From an uncultured Oscillospiraceae bacterium (GTDB lineage: Bacteria; Bacillota; Clostridia; Oscillospirales; Oscillospiraceae): a stretch of 64,000 nt of DNA. Below, one piece after another: positions 25,000 through 33,153 of this stretch. The notes under the pieces were generated by a model, which was given only the letters and a program-made list of their open reading frames with translations, made no database searches and was not told where the DNA came from. Both the position numbers and the translations under genes were made by a program. Within the stretch, counting starts at the first letter, position 1, and each line of letters opens with the position of its first letter. Where the stretch lies: the NCBI GenBank assembly GCA_947626265.1, contig CANQRM010000002.1, positions 1 through 64,000 of the forward strand, read 5' to 3'.

Positions 25000-25291
25000 G
25001 GCCGTCGCTCCCCTCTCCCCGGCAGAGCTCCAGTATCCGGCTCTCGATGGTCCGCATTGCCACATCGATCTGGATGGGCGCCAGGGTCTTCGCATTCCGG
25101 CGGACGTTCTCCGCGGCGTTGTATATGCCGCGAAGCGCCTCCGGTCCCAGCGGCTTCACCTGGTGCCCCATGGCCAACTCCCGCAGGTATGCGGACAGAC
25201 CCAGCCCGCAAAGTCTGGCGCTGCGCTCCATCTTCCGCTTCTCCGTCTCCGTCACCCGGATATTGACGGCGGCGGTCCGTTTTCTAGGCAT
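24965..25291 (-). CDS. MobC-like relaxosome accessory protein
   Basis: A 108-residue protein with a ribbon-helix-helix head (KRTAAVNIRVTETEKRKMERSA) and the MobC pattern LGLSAYLRELAMGHQVKPLG ... NVRRNAKTLAPIQID. Such proteins bind oriT and help the relaxase. The ATG at 25291 has GGAGGG close upstream; the longer frame crosses the oriT-like site and is not used. The gene overlaps the relaxase start by 35 bases. Confidence 0.85.
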   Translation of the reverse strand: MPRKRTAAVNIRVTETEKRKMERSARLCGLGLSAYLRELAMGHQVKPLGPEALRGIYNAAENVRRNAKTLAPIQIDVAMRTIESRILELCRGEGSDGRGRDEDMAGEG

Positions 25292-25472
25292 GGCGCCCTC
25301 CTCTCCTGCCGGGGTCCCAGGGGCGGCGCCCCTGCCGGCCGCAGGCCTCCGGGTTTGTGGCAACACAAACCCTATGCTCGTTACACCTGCGTACGGTGTA
25401 GCCCCGTAGTGCCACAGGTCGCACCTTCCTGCGGCTGCCCATCGGCTGTCTCGATCTGGTTTTCCCTCTCAT
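25284..25472 (-). CDS. Doubtful small basic ORF over oriT
   Basis: A 62-codon frame with GGAGGAC upstream of an ATG at 25472 and a stop overlapping the mobC start. The product is very rich in Arg (MRGKTRSRQPMGSRRKVRP...). It spans the oriT-like repeats, so its composition may only reflect that DNA. It could be a small leader or a chance frame. Confidence 0.25.
   Translation of the reverse strand: MRGKTRSRQPMGSRRKVRPVALRGYTVRRCNEHRVCVATNPEACGRQGRRPWDPGRRGGRHA
25351..25400. other. Candidate origin of transfer (oriT)
   Basis: Just upstream of mobC. An inverted repeat gggtttgtg / cacaaaccc (25351-25372, loop gcaa) is followed by tatgctcg and a second hairpin tacacc / ggtgta (25382-25400). An inverted repeat next to a nick region, immediately before mobC and relaxase genes, is the usual MOBP oriT layout. 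The nick would fall to the right of the first repeat, but the exact site cannot be read. Confidence 0.5.
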
Positions 25473-25524
25473 TGGATGTCCTCCTTCCGAATTATTTGCT
25501 AAACAATTTCGTTTAGCTTCGTTA

Positions 25525-25553
25525 AGTATACTAAACATTTTCGCTTGTGTCAA
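25525..25553 (-). promoter_or_regulatory. Promoter of the mobilization operon
   Basis: Minus-strand TTGACA (25548-25553), 17-base spacer, TATACT (25525-25530). Motifs of the type ctaaaca-ttt-gct occur at 25499, 25531 and 25607 and flank this and the facing promoter, suggesting common control of both. Confidence 0.7.
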
Positions 25554-25584
25554 GGCTGCACCCAGGAAAAAGTTAAACAAAAAA

Positions 25585-25626
25585 GTTCATGTCACCTTGA
25601 CATGAACTAAACATATTTGCTATAAT
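25585..25626 (+). promoter_or_regulatory. Promoter and palindromic operator of the XRE gene
   Basis: TTGACA (25597-25602), 18-base spacer, TATAAT (25621-25626), both boxes perfect. A perfect palindrome gttcatgtca-cct-tgacatgaac (25585-25607) covers the -35 box. It is a likely binding site for the XRE protein encoded 30 bases downstream, giving autorepression. Confidence 0.75.
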
Positions 25627-25658
25627 CCAGGCAGATAATGCAAAAGGAGCGATCATAT

Positions 25659-26192
25659 ATGGCTATCGGCGAGAGGATACATTACTTCCGCGTCAAGCGC
25701 GGGATCACCCAAAAGCAGCTGGGCCTGGGGCTCGGTTTTCCGGAGCGGTCTGCCGACGTGCGCGTGGCGCAATATGAGTCCGGCACCCGCACTCCGAAGG
25801 CGGATCTGATGGCCGCCCTGGCCTACGGCCTGGATGTGGCGCCGGAGGCTTTGAATGTGCCGGACATAGACAGCCTTATCGGTCTGATGCATACCCTGTT
25901 CACCTTGGAGGACGTCTATGGTCTTACCGTGGAGGAGGCGGACGGAGAGGTGTGTCTACGCTTTGGCAGGGACCCGGACAACAAAACGCCCGCGGACCTT
26001 CTGACCGCCGTGAGGGAGTGGCGGCGCCAGGCGGCCAGCCTGGAGGCCGGCGAGATCACCCGGGAGGAGTACGACCGCTGGCGGCACTACTTCCCCAAGT
26101 TCGACACCTCCCAGCACTGGGTGCACGTCCCCTCCAAGCAACTGAGCGACGCTCTGACCGCTACGTTTAAAAACCGCCTGAAAGATAGATAA
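25659..26192 (+). CDS. XRE-family regulator of the mobilization region
   Basis: A 177-residue protein with an N-terminal lambda-repressor-type helix-turn-helix (IGERIHYFRVKRGITQKQLG, VAQYESGTRTPKADLMAALA, about 3-55) and a C-terminal half of unknown fold that includes LTAVREWRRQAASLEAGEITREEYDRWRHYFP. I start at the ATG at 25659 with AAGGAG nine bases before it. It is divergent from mobC-relaxase-parB and probably represses both directions through the palindrome at 25585 and the ctaaaca motifs. Confidence 0.82.
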   Translation: MAIGERIHYFRVKRGITQKQLGLGLGFPERSADVRVAQYESGTRTPKADLMAALAYGLDVAPEALNVPDIDSLIGLMHTLFTLEDVYGLTVEEADGEVCLRFGRDPDNKTPADLLTAVREWRRQAASLEAGEITREEYDRWRHYFPKFDTSQHWVHVPSKQLSDALTATFKNRLKDR

Positions 26193-26231
26193 AGAACAGC
26201 CATCCGATCAGCAAGATCGGATGGCTGTTCT
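26193..26231. terminator. Strong hairpin terminator
   Basis: A perfect 16-bp stem (agaacagccatccgat / atcggatggctgttct) right after the XRE stop, then tctc. It probably also insulates the convergent defence operon, which ends at 26307. Confidence 0.8.
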
Positions 26232-26306
26232 CTCAATACGCTTTGCCCATAGACGCGAGTACTGCTGTGTTTCCCTAAATATAAAAGGTGTTCAGTTTAC
26301 TCTGGC

Positions 26307-27401
26307 CTATTCTTGAAAATATGCCGCGATCTCCCGCATCCGTGCTGACTGCTCCACATGGAAGGGGCAGCGGCCGTCGCAGTGCCCGCAGCCCACACAG
26401 TCCGCGGCGGTCTTGGTGAGGGTATGGTAGTGCTCCGCCGCCAGGGGGTCCCCTGCCTTGGCCAGGTCATAATACTTATTGATAAGGCCCACATTCAGCC
26501 CCGCCGGGCAGGGCGCGCAGTGGTTGCAGTACACGCACCGGCCCTTGGACTCCTCTGGGGTGAGGCTAGCAATGACGGAATAATCCCGCTCTTCGTCGGA
26601 TGCGTTCAGGTATGCAACATTCCTCTTCAGCTCCTCCACATTGGCCGCCCCGGGCAGCACCGTGAGCACGCCGGGCTTATCCAGGGCGTACTGGATGCAC
26701 TGGGCCGGGGTCAGGGCCCGCTTGAAGGGGGACTGCTTCGCGTCCAGCAGCTGGCCCGCGTTGAAGGGCTTCATCACCGCGATGCCCACGCCCTCCGCCT
26801 CGCACCGGCGGTACAGGGCCTGCCGCTCCCCGTCAGAGCCGATGGCGTACTCCCCCTGGCCGTAATCATACATGGGGTTGATGGAGAACATGAGCATGTC
26901 CACGATGTCCTTGTCCAGCACGTGATGGACCGTGTCCGGGTTGTGGGAGGAAAGGCCGATGTGCCGCACCACGTCCTGGGCCTTCATGTTCAGCACATAC
27001 TGCAGCGCCCCGCTCTTTTCGTATGCCTCCACATCAGTCCGCTCGTCCAGACAGTGGATGAAACCGAAGTCGATGGTGTCTGTTTTCAGGTTGTCCAGCT
27101 GCCAGCCGATAGAGCGCTTGATGGCCTCCAGGTCGGTGGTCCAGCCGTACTCGCCCGTGGTGTAGTTGGCTCCGAAGTGGATCTGTAAGTACACGTTTTT
27201 GCGGCAGTCGGCCAGGGCCTTCCCATAGGCCGGGAAGCAGGCAGCATGGCCCGCCGCCAGGTCGAAGTAGTTCACGCCCAACTCCACCGCCGTGCGCACC
27301 GTCTCGATGATGTCCGTTTCCTTCTGCTGGCCCACCACGGCCGAGCCCATGCCGATGATGCCGATCTGTTCCCCGCCGTGGGGCAGTGTGCGATATTGCA
27401 T
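26307..27401 (-). CDS. Aldo/keto reductase with C-terminal 4Fe-4S domain
   Basis: A 364-residue oxidoreductase. The aldo/keto reductase barrel shows IGMGSAVVG, VNYFDLAAGHAACFPAYGKAL, IDFGFIHCLDE, IGLSSHNPDTV and a late VLPGAANVEELKRN. The C-terminal part has two cysteine clusters, CVYCNHCAPCP and CVGCGHCDGRCPF, for iron-sulfur centres. Such enzymes are common in Clostridia with unknown substrates. It is the last gene of the AAA/J-like/HIRAN operon, with a 24-base gap, and AAGGAGG precedes its ATG. A metabolic enzyme at the end of a defence-rich operon may be a passenger. Confidence 0.85.
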   Translation of the reverse strand: MQYRTLPHGGEQIGIIGMGSAVVGQQKETDIIETVRTAVELGVNYFDLAAGHAACFPAYGKALADCRKNVYLQIHFGANYTTGEYGWTTDLEAIKRSIGWQLDNLKTDTIDFGFIHCLDERTDVEAYEKSGALQYVLNMKAQDVVRHIGLSSHNPDTVHHVLDKDIVDMLMFSINPMYDYGQGEYAIGSDGERQALYRRCEAEGVGIAVMKPFNAGQLLDAKQSPFKRALTPAQCIQYALDKPGVLTVLPGAANVEELKRNVAYLNASDEERDYSVIASLTPEESKGRCVYCNHCAPCPAGLNVGLINKYYDLAKAGDPLAAEHYHTLTKTAADCVGCGHCDGRCPFHVEQSARMREIAAYFQE

Positions 27402-27425
27402 GTTTGCCTCCTTCTTACAAACTCT

Positions 27426-27869
27426 TCAGTCGTCCATATAAATGGAAAACGGCAGTTTAAAATTCTCTGTAGATGTCCGGGTACGGCGAAGCTCCGTGGC
27501 GTCCCTGGGCGGTTCGGGCGGCTCGTCCACATAGGCGTGGAACACCTTGCCGCAGTCCATCAGCCGGGCGATGGTCTCGTTCTTGAACCGGGTCACATAG
27601 CCCAGCTCCCTATCGTCCGATGTATATACTGAGATGGCCCACTGGTCATGCTCGTTGTCCGTATCCCGGAAAAGATGCAATTCAGTTCCCGGTGAAAGGG
27701 ATGCCAGAAGGGCCCGCCCCTCGTCGCTGTTGTCATCCACATGGAACTGCAGCCCGGCCACCGCCGTCTTCAGCACCAGGATGGACCTCTCTTTCTGCCG
27801 GAAGGCATCCCGGTCAAAAAAGCCCGAGCGCAGTCCCTGGGTCTGTTCCTGCATCGGATAGTCAGCCAT
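27426..27869 (-). CDS. HIRAN-domain protein
   Basis: A 147-residue protein whose middle has the HIRAN pattern: VAGLQFHVDDN, LHLFRDTDNEHDQWAISVYTSDDRELGYVTR, then ARLMDCGKVFHAYVDE. HIRAN domains bind 3' ends of single-stranded DNA or stalled forks and accompany helicases and nucleases. The gene overlaps the preceding coiled-coil gene by eight bases. With an AAA ATPase two genes upstream it may form a DNA-end-sensing unit. Confidence 0.75.
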   Translation of the reverse strand: MADYPMQEQTQGLRSGFFDRDAFRQKERSILVLKTAVAGLQFHVDDNSDEGRALLASLSPGTELHLFRDTDNEHDQWAISVYTSDDRELGYVTRFKNETIARLMDCGKVFHAYVDEPPEPPRDATELRRTRTSTENFKLPFSIYMDD

Positions 27870-28770
27870 GGGCCTCTGCCTCCTCCATCAGCGCGGCGAT
27901 CTTCTCCTCAAGCGCCGCCTTCTCCCGCTCATACCGTTTGGCCCGGAGCCGCAGCTCAGCCAGATACTCCTCCGTTTTCTCCTTGTTCTCCATGGTCTCC
28001 ACCGCATTAAAAGGGAAACTCTGCCGGATCTTTTCGATCTCCGCCTCCACGCCCTTGCGCTGCTCGTCATAGGAGCGGATGGTATCCAGAACCACGCTAT
28101 CCTCCTCCAGGGGGACGAACTGCTCATAGAGCTTCTTTGCCAGCAGGTAGTCAGTGGTCAAAGCCGAAGCGATCTCCCCATAATCCGAGCGGCGCTCCGC
28201 CGCTGTCCGCTCATGCCGCGCCTCCACCAGACCGGCGCTGGTGTCCTCCGGGGAGAACAGGGCGTCATAGATGACTTTCATGGCCTCCACGTCCTGCATC
28301 TTGTAGGCCTCGACCGCCTTCTCATAGAGTTCCCGCTGAACCTCGGTCAGGTCCTTGTTCATGGCGGGATGGAAGTTGGTCGTGATCTCCCGATACTGCC
28401 GCTGGAGGGTATGCATCTGTTCCTCCGTCAGTTGGGGTAGCTCATGAAGTGTCATGTCGGCGCTCTCCACAGCCGCGATGCGCTCCTGCTTTTCCTTCAC
28501 CAGGATGGCCTCGATCTTCTCCATATCGATGGGCTCCCGGCGGTTGACGGCGGCCTGCATGAGTTCCATCTTCCGCTTGAGCATAGCAAGCTCCAGCTCC
28601 GCCTCCAGGACGGGCTGCTCCATGACACCGATGGTGTCCATGTACTTCTTCCGCAGCTGAGGCGCCTGCACATAGAGAAGGTCATCCCGGTTGGCATACA
28701 TACCTACCAGCGCCATGCGGCTGCTGGCCACCTCTCGGGTCAGCCAATCATAAAAGGTCTGCTGCCGCAT
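27862..28770 (-). CDS. Coiled-coil protein with J-domain-like segment
   Basis: A 302-residue, mostly helical protein. The segment QLTEEQMHTLQRQYREITTNFHPAMNKD...LYEKAVEAYKMQDVEAMKVIYDAL resembles a J-domain in which HPD is replaced by HPA, so Hsp70 stimulation is doubtful. A long coiled coil (about 235-300) ends it. The ATG at 28770 has GGAGG six bases before it and overlaps the AAA stop by one base. It is probably a partner of the AAA ATPase. Confidence 0.6.
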   Translation of the reverse strand: MRQQTFYDWLTREVASSRMALVGMYANRDDLLYVQAPQLRKKYMDTIGVMEQPVLEAELELAMLKRKMELMQAAVNRREPIDMEKIEAILVKEKQERIAAVESADMTLHELPQLTEEQMHTLQRQYREITTNFHPAMNKDLTEVQRELYEKAVEAYKMQDVEAMKVIYDALFSPEDTSAGLVEARHERTAAERRSDYGEIASALTTDYLLAKKLYEQFVPLEEDSVVLDTIRSYDEQRKGVEAEIEKIRQSFPFNAVETMENKEKTEEYLAELRLRAKRYEREKAALEEKIAALMEEAEAHG

Positions 28771-30323
28771 CACGCACCTCCTATGGCCGCTGTGACGTCA
28801 GCCGCCGTGATGCTCTCCAGGTCCGCGTCGGAGATGTCCGCCTGCCTGGCCAGCCGGTCCGCCTGGACGTTGATGGCCTTCTCAAAGATGTTCCGGGCCG
28901 TCCGGGCGTTGCCGAATTTCTCGTTGCGTGCCTCGTACAGGGCGTCGAACTTCTCCCGCAGCAGCGCCGCCGCGTCGGGCGCCAGGGTATAGCCGTTGGT
29001 GGTGCAGAACCGCTCAAAAATGGCGATCAGCTCCTCACCGCAGTAGTCGGGAAACTCAAAATATTTGCTGAACCGGGAGGACAGGCCGGGGTTGGAGTCG
29101 ATAAACTTGTGCATCAAGTCGGTGTACCCCGCCACGATTACCACCAGCTCGTCCCGGTGATCTTCCATGGCTTTCAGGATGGTCTCGATGGCCTCCTTGC
29201 CATAGCTGTCGTCGGTCCCGCCGGCCAGGGAGTAGGCCTCGTCTATGAACAGCACACCGCCCATGGCCTGCTGGATGACCTTCTGGGTCTTGATGGCCGT
29301 CTGGCCCAGATACCCGGCCACCAGGGCGCTGCGGTCTGTCTCCACCAGCTGGCCCTGGGGCAGAATGCCCATGTGATAATAGAGCTTTGCCACCAGCCGG
29401 GCCACCGTGGTCTTGCCGGTGCCGGGGTTGCCGGTGAATACCAGGTGGTAGGAGATAGTGGGCACCTTCATGCCCCGCTGCTCCCGGATCTTCGCCACCT
29501 TGATGAAGTTCATCAAGCTGTGTACATCCTGCTTGACGCTCTCCAAGCCTACCAGGCCGTCCAGCTCCGCCAGCAGGCTCTCCATGGTCTCGTTGTCGTT
29601 CGCCGGGGGCGCATTGACTGTCGGGGCCTCCTCCGGGGGCGCCGCTTGGGTGTTGACCGCCTTATCCGTCTCGTTGTCATTGTCCACGGAGAAACGCAGT
29701 GTTACCGTGATGGGCTCGCTGCTATTTCCGGCAGGTTTAGACGGCTCCGTCTCTTTTGCTCCAGCCTGTATCTTCGCGTTTCGTGCGGCGGCTGCTAAGG
29801 CGTCATTTTGCAGATAGCTCTCCGTGTTTTTCGCCGTGATGCGGTTTTTGTAATCCGGCGTCGCCGGCGCCCGCAGTCCTGCCGCCGAGGCATAGCGAAT
29901 GAGGCTCTCCATGATACCGGACAGCACACCTGCCTCCTCCACGGTAAAGTCCCCGTTGATCATGGCGGAGCCCACCAGCAGGATATTGAGCTGCTCCAGC
30001 ACATCCATGGCGTCCGCCGAGCCGTTCTTCTTATCCCGCTCCACCAGCTTCACGAAAAAGTCCGGCACCTTCAGCTGCCGCTCCGGGTCCCCGCAGCAGC
30101 CCATGGCCGTCACCACCTGCTCAATGGTGTATGTTGTGCCGGAAAGGACGGAGAGCGCCGCGGCATAGTCGGGAGAGTACAAGAGGTTGCTCCCCCAGAC
30201 CTTCAGCGCAGCCGCTATGTACCAGGCTTCCACCGCTTCCCGGACATCCTCCCCCGGCAGCGCCTTGCTGACCATCTGCTGCAGCTCGTCATATTCTCTT
30301 TTCAGCTCAGTATATTTGTCCAT
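28770..30323 (-). CDS. CbxX/SpoVK-type AAA ATPase with TerB-like head
   Basis: A 517-residue ATPase. The first 150 residues are helical and look TerB-like (LNILLVGSAMINGDFTVEEAGVLSGIMES). A Pro/Ala/Asn linker follows. The AAA core (about 250-515) is of the CbxX/CfqX type: LDGLVGLESVKQDV, Walker A GNPGTGKT (298-305), GQTAIKTQKVIQQAMGGVLFIDEAYSLAGG as Walker B, sensor VIVAGYTDLM, arginine finger region LSSRFSKYFEFP, and NARTARNIFEKAI. Such hexamers remodel protein complexes. Here it heads a module with the J-like and HIRAN proteins, 11 bases after the cysteine desulfurase gene, and its GC content is much higher than that neighbour's. Confidence 0.85.
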   Translation of the reverse strand: MDKYTELKREYDELQQMVSKALPGEDVREAVEAWYIAAALKVWGSNLLYSPDYAAALSVLSGTTYTIEQVVTAMGCCGDPERQLKVPDFFVKLVERDKKNGSADAMDVLEQLNILLVGSAMINGDFTVEEAGVLSGIMESLIRYASAAGLRAPATPDYKNRITAKNTESYLQNDALAAAARNAKIQAGAKETEPSKPAGNSSEPITVTLRFSVDNDNETDKAVNTQAAPPEEAPTVNAPPANDNETMESLLAELDGLVGLESVKQDVHSLMNFIKVAKIREQRGMKVPTISYHLVFTGNPGTGKTTVARLVAKLYYHMGILPQGQLVETDRSALVAGYLGQTAIKTQKVIQQAMGGVLFIDEAYSLAGGTDDSYGKEAIETILKAMEDHRDELVVIVAGYTDLMHKFIDSNPGLSSRFSKYFEFPDYCGEELIAIFERFCTTNGYTLAPDAAALLREKFDALYEARNEKFGNARTARNIFEKAINVQADRLARQADISDADLESITAADVTAAIGGA

Positions 30324-30334
30324 GCAGCCCCTAC

Positions 30335-31456
30335 TTATTTCACTTTTCCTCCGATGACCTTCCGCAGAGTTTTCCCTATCAGCATCGCGTCTTCCTCGGT
30401 ATTATTTCTCCCCAAGGTAATGCGTACCGTCCCCAATGCATACTCCTCAGATAGTCTTATGGACTTTAAGACATGTGACAGCTGTGTATGCACACTATCG
30501 CAAGCAGCGCCAGTGGAGATACATATTCCTTGAAGATCCATCCGGTGCAAAATTGCCTCTCCATCCTTACCGCGAAAAGAGAGACTTAAAAAACCTGGAA
30601 GGTGCTCTTTGGAACCATTGCGAATAAAGTCGAGCCCTTCTAGTTCCCCGATCACGATGTCTTCATATCCTACCAGTCGTCGCGCAGTAGTTTCAATCTC
30701 CTCACAGTTTCTTTTTAATGCTACCGCCATAGCAACAATGGCTGCAACATTTTCTGTTCCAGCGCGTTTTCCTTTTTCCTGGCTGCCACCGTCCATATAA
30801 GGTGAGAAATCAACACCATTGCGTACATATAAAAAGCCAATTCCCTTTGGGCCGTTAAACTTGTGGGCTGATGCGGAGAGCAGGTCTATCTCAAGCTCAC
30901 GAACATCTATGCGTATGTGCCCAACAGCTTGCACTGCATCCGTATGGAACAATGCACCATGCGAATGTGTCACTTTGCAAAGGTCTTTAACCGGCTGGAT
31001 ACTGCCGATCTCGTTATTGGCAAACATGATTGAGACAAGTCGTGTGTTGTCAGAAATACACCCTTCCAGGTTCTCAGAGGTTATAGTTCCATCGGAAGTG
31101 GGCCACAAGTATGCGACTGGATATCCAAGGCGCTCGATAGCCGCGCAGGAGTTCAGTACAGCATGGTGTTCAAAGGCCGAGGTGATCATCGCTCGTTTAT
31201 CAGGATCAGAAAACGCCGATGCCTTAATCGCCCAGTTGTCGCTTTCAGTTCCCCCGGAAGTAAAATATATTTCCTCCGGCAAAGCACCAATACAAGAGGC
31301 GATGGTCTCCCTCGCCTCTTGTATTGCTTTTTTTGGCTGTCGGGCAAAGGAATACGGCTGGGAAGCGTTGCTGTATTCAGAAAGCAAATACGGTCTCATC
31401 GCCTCATATGCCGATTCATCCAGCGCAGTTGTCGCAGCATTATCTGCGTAAACCAA
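30335..31456 (-). CDS. Cysteine desulfurase (IscS/DndA-like)
   Basis: A 373-residue class V aminotransferase-fold enzyme that takes sulfur from cysteine. Marks are YADNAATTAL, FTSGGTESDNWAIK, the cofactor lysine in SASAHKFNGPKGIGF (Lys199), RAGTENVAAIVAMA and the catalytic cysteine in ISTGAACDS (Cys319). It begins at a TTG five bases after GGAGAGG and follows brxL by 17 bases. DndA/IscS enzymes feed sulfur to DNA phosphorothioation. Placed beside a PAPS-reductase-like BrxP, it is the likely sulfur donor of this cluster rather than a housekeeping Fe-S enzyme, since no iscU or mnmA is nearby. Confidence 0.92.
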   Translation of the reverse strand: MVYADNAATTALDESAYEAMRPYLLSEYSNASQPYSFARQPKKAIQEARETIASCIGALPEEIYFTSGGTESDNWAIKASAFSDPDKRAMITSAFEHHAVLNSCAAIERLGYPVAYLWPTSDGTITSENLEGCISDNTRLVSIMFANNEIGSIQPVKDLCKVTHSHGALFHTDAVQAVGHIRIDVRELEIDLLSASAHKFNGPKGIGFLYVRNGVDFSPYMDGGSQEKGKRAGTENVAAIVAMAVALKRNCEEIETTARRLVGYEDIVIGELEGLDFIRNGSKEHLPGFLSLSFRGKDGEAILHRMDLQGICISTGAACDSVHTQLSHVLKSIRLSEEYALGTVRITLGRNNTEEDAMLIGKTLRKVIGGKVK

Positions 31457-31473
31457 AACAACCTCTCCTCAAA

Positions 31474-32937
31474 TTATAGTGTACATTTAACTTCCGGGAT
31501 TTTTTTGCTAGGAACATTATATTCTTTAGGATCAATAATGCAGAGCTGCTTATATATCACACCACGCATTTCCATAGCAGGATTAAGACAATAATGAATA
31601 AAATCCTGAACATCGATATCATTTGCAGATTGAACATGGGGAAATAGCAACTTCATAAATGCGGTACACAAGCGCTTTATGGCTGTTATATGTCGCTTGT
31701 CAGCATTAGATGGATAGTGAAGTAACTCATCAACGATGGCCGCATAACTCAGGTCACTACGCAATTCATGCAAAACCTCTGCAAAGTATTCTGTGTTGAT
31801 CGCCCATCCATGTGCAATCATTCCTGTCGTCATTCTAGGTATTTCCCATCCAGGAATAAATCCATGAAAGCGATCCAGTGTTGCTGACTCGCCAAACACA
31901 TCGCTAATATGAGCGACCATGTTCTTATTTATATCAAAGCGATCAGCATCTATATTTCCTAAAACAATAACACCTGCGTCGGCCGTGAGCATAGCATCAA
32001 AGCCCTTGATTTCACCAAACTCCATATAATGCTTAAGGGCCTGTTGAATCTGACCTGGCTGTTCAAACGTAATAGACTGGACCTCATCAAACCCAACGTA
32101 ATCAAACCGAGTTAAAAGCCCTCCAGTTTTCTTTGCGTTGTCGTAGATGAGCGAAGCCCTGGAAACCGTACCGCCACTTATCAACCATCCACGCTTACTT
32201 ATCTTCTCAAATACATAGCTCTTCCCTGTTCCCTTTGGTGCCAGTTCAATAAGATTCACTCGTTTCTCTACAAAAGGAAGAAGGCGCCTCAAAAAGCACA
32301 GTTTTGTTTCTTCACTTATATTTCCATTACTATCTCTATACCCATCTGGGTTGTAGTCAACAGCGCTAATAATAGTATCAATCCATTCATGAATATCAAA
32401 TCCGCTTCTTGCCTTTCTATAAAAGTCCAAGTTAACCTTATATGGACAAAAGGGCTTATAGCCTATCATGCTTATAACACCCTTGGGCCTCGATGGAGTA
32501 CCTTCCATCATCCAGGTGAGAGTAATAATGCCCCAGTTCTCACTTTCGCGCAAGAGTGTGTCTTGCCATTCCTCTGCGACTTCATATGAAACAACACCTG
32601 CGGCACCGCCGCGAGAACCACCAAAGTCTGGCAACTCAAACATGGTCTTACCCGACTTTACATCTACAGAGACACGTACTCGCGCGAGAAACTGGACAGT
32701 CTCTCCGTTAACCATTTGGAATTTAAATTGCTCAAAGTCCTCACGGTTGGGAATGTAGCGTTTAATATACCGTCGCACACTGTCGTAATCCACGTCCCCT
32801 TCCTCATCCGAAAACTTCATAATAATCCAGTCTCGCATATATGAGGGAATGCTGAGATTAGAAAAGTATTCGCTTCGTTGAGGATCTTTTAAAACTACCA
32901 TATCAGCAAAAATCTCTTTAATTTTATCTTCAAGCAT
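31474..32937 (-). CDS. brxL: BrxL-like AAA protein of the BREX system
   Basis: A 487-residue protein resembling BREX BrxL: N-terminal MLEDKIKEIFADMVVLKD and SIPSYMRDWIIMKF, a middle with NLIELAPKGTGKSYVFEKIS (Walker A about 232-240), SGGTVSRASLIYDN, FDYVGFDEVQSITF (Walker B), and MLTADAGVIVLGNID followed by ATLDRFHGFIPGWEIPRM. BrxL forms DNA-binding ring complexes needed for phage restriction. The C-terminal Lon-protease-like domain of longer BrxL proteins is not visible, so this is a short form. It follows the small Zn-ribbon gene by 15 bases and is AT-rich like the rest of the BREX block. Confidence 0.85.
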   Translation of the reverse strand: MLEDKIKEIFADMVVLKDPQRSEYFSNLSIPSYMRDWIIMKFSDEEGDVDYDSVRRYIKRYIPNREDFEQFKFQMVNGETVQFLARVRVSVDVKSGKTMFELPDFGGSRGGAAGVVSYEVAEEWQDTLLRESENWGIITLTWMMEGTPSRPKGVISMIGYKPFCPYKVNLDFYRKARSGFDIHEWIDTIISAVDYNPDGYRDSNGNISEETKLCFLRRLLPFVEKRVNLIELAPKGTGKSYVFEKISKRGWLISGGTVSRASLIYDNAKKTGGLLTRFDYVGFDEVQSITFEQPGQIQQALKHYMEFGEIKGFDAMLTADAGVIVLGNIDADRFDINKNMVAHISDVFGESATLDRFHGFIPGWEIPRMTTGMIAHGWAINTEYFAEVLHELRSDLSYAAIVDELLHYPSNADKRHITAIKRLCTAFMKLLFPHVQSANDIDVQDFIHYCLNPAMEMRGVIYKQLCIIDPKEYNVPSKKIPEVKCTL

Positions 32938-32952
32938 CTCTTTAACTCCCCA

Positions 32953-33153
32953 TCATAGAAATAAAGTGCAGCCCTGTTCCTTAAACTCTTGGATTTTCTC
33001 CTTTAAATCTTGAACTGAGCAACCAATGTATTGAGCTAGACAGTCCAAACAATATAAATCTTCAGCATCCACATCAATCAGCTTTTGGGTCAACGCAACT
33101 TCGTCCCTTTTTAGAGGCCTTCCACAATCACAACATACTTTCTTCCTGCTCAA
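32953..33153 (-). CDS. Small Zn-ribbon protein inside the BREX operon
   Basis: A 66-residue protein with two CxxC pairs: VCCDCGRPLKRDE and LYCLDCLAQYIGC, then a helix (VQDLKEKIQEFKEQGC). It should bind one zinc ion. Its ATG overlaps the pglZ stop (ATGA), so it is coupled to pglZ. I do not know a named BREX component of this type; it could be an adaptor between PglZ and BrxL or a small regulator. Confidence 0.65.
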   Translation of the reverse strand: MSRKKVCCDCGRPLKRDEVALTQKLIDVDAEDLYCLDCLAQYIGCSVQDLKEKIQEFKEQGCTLFL

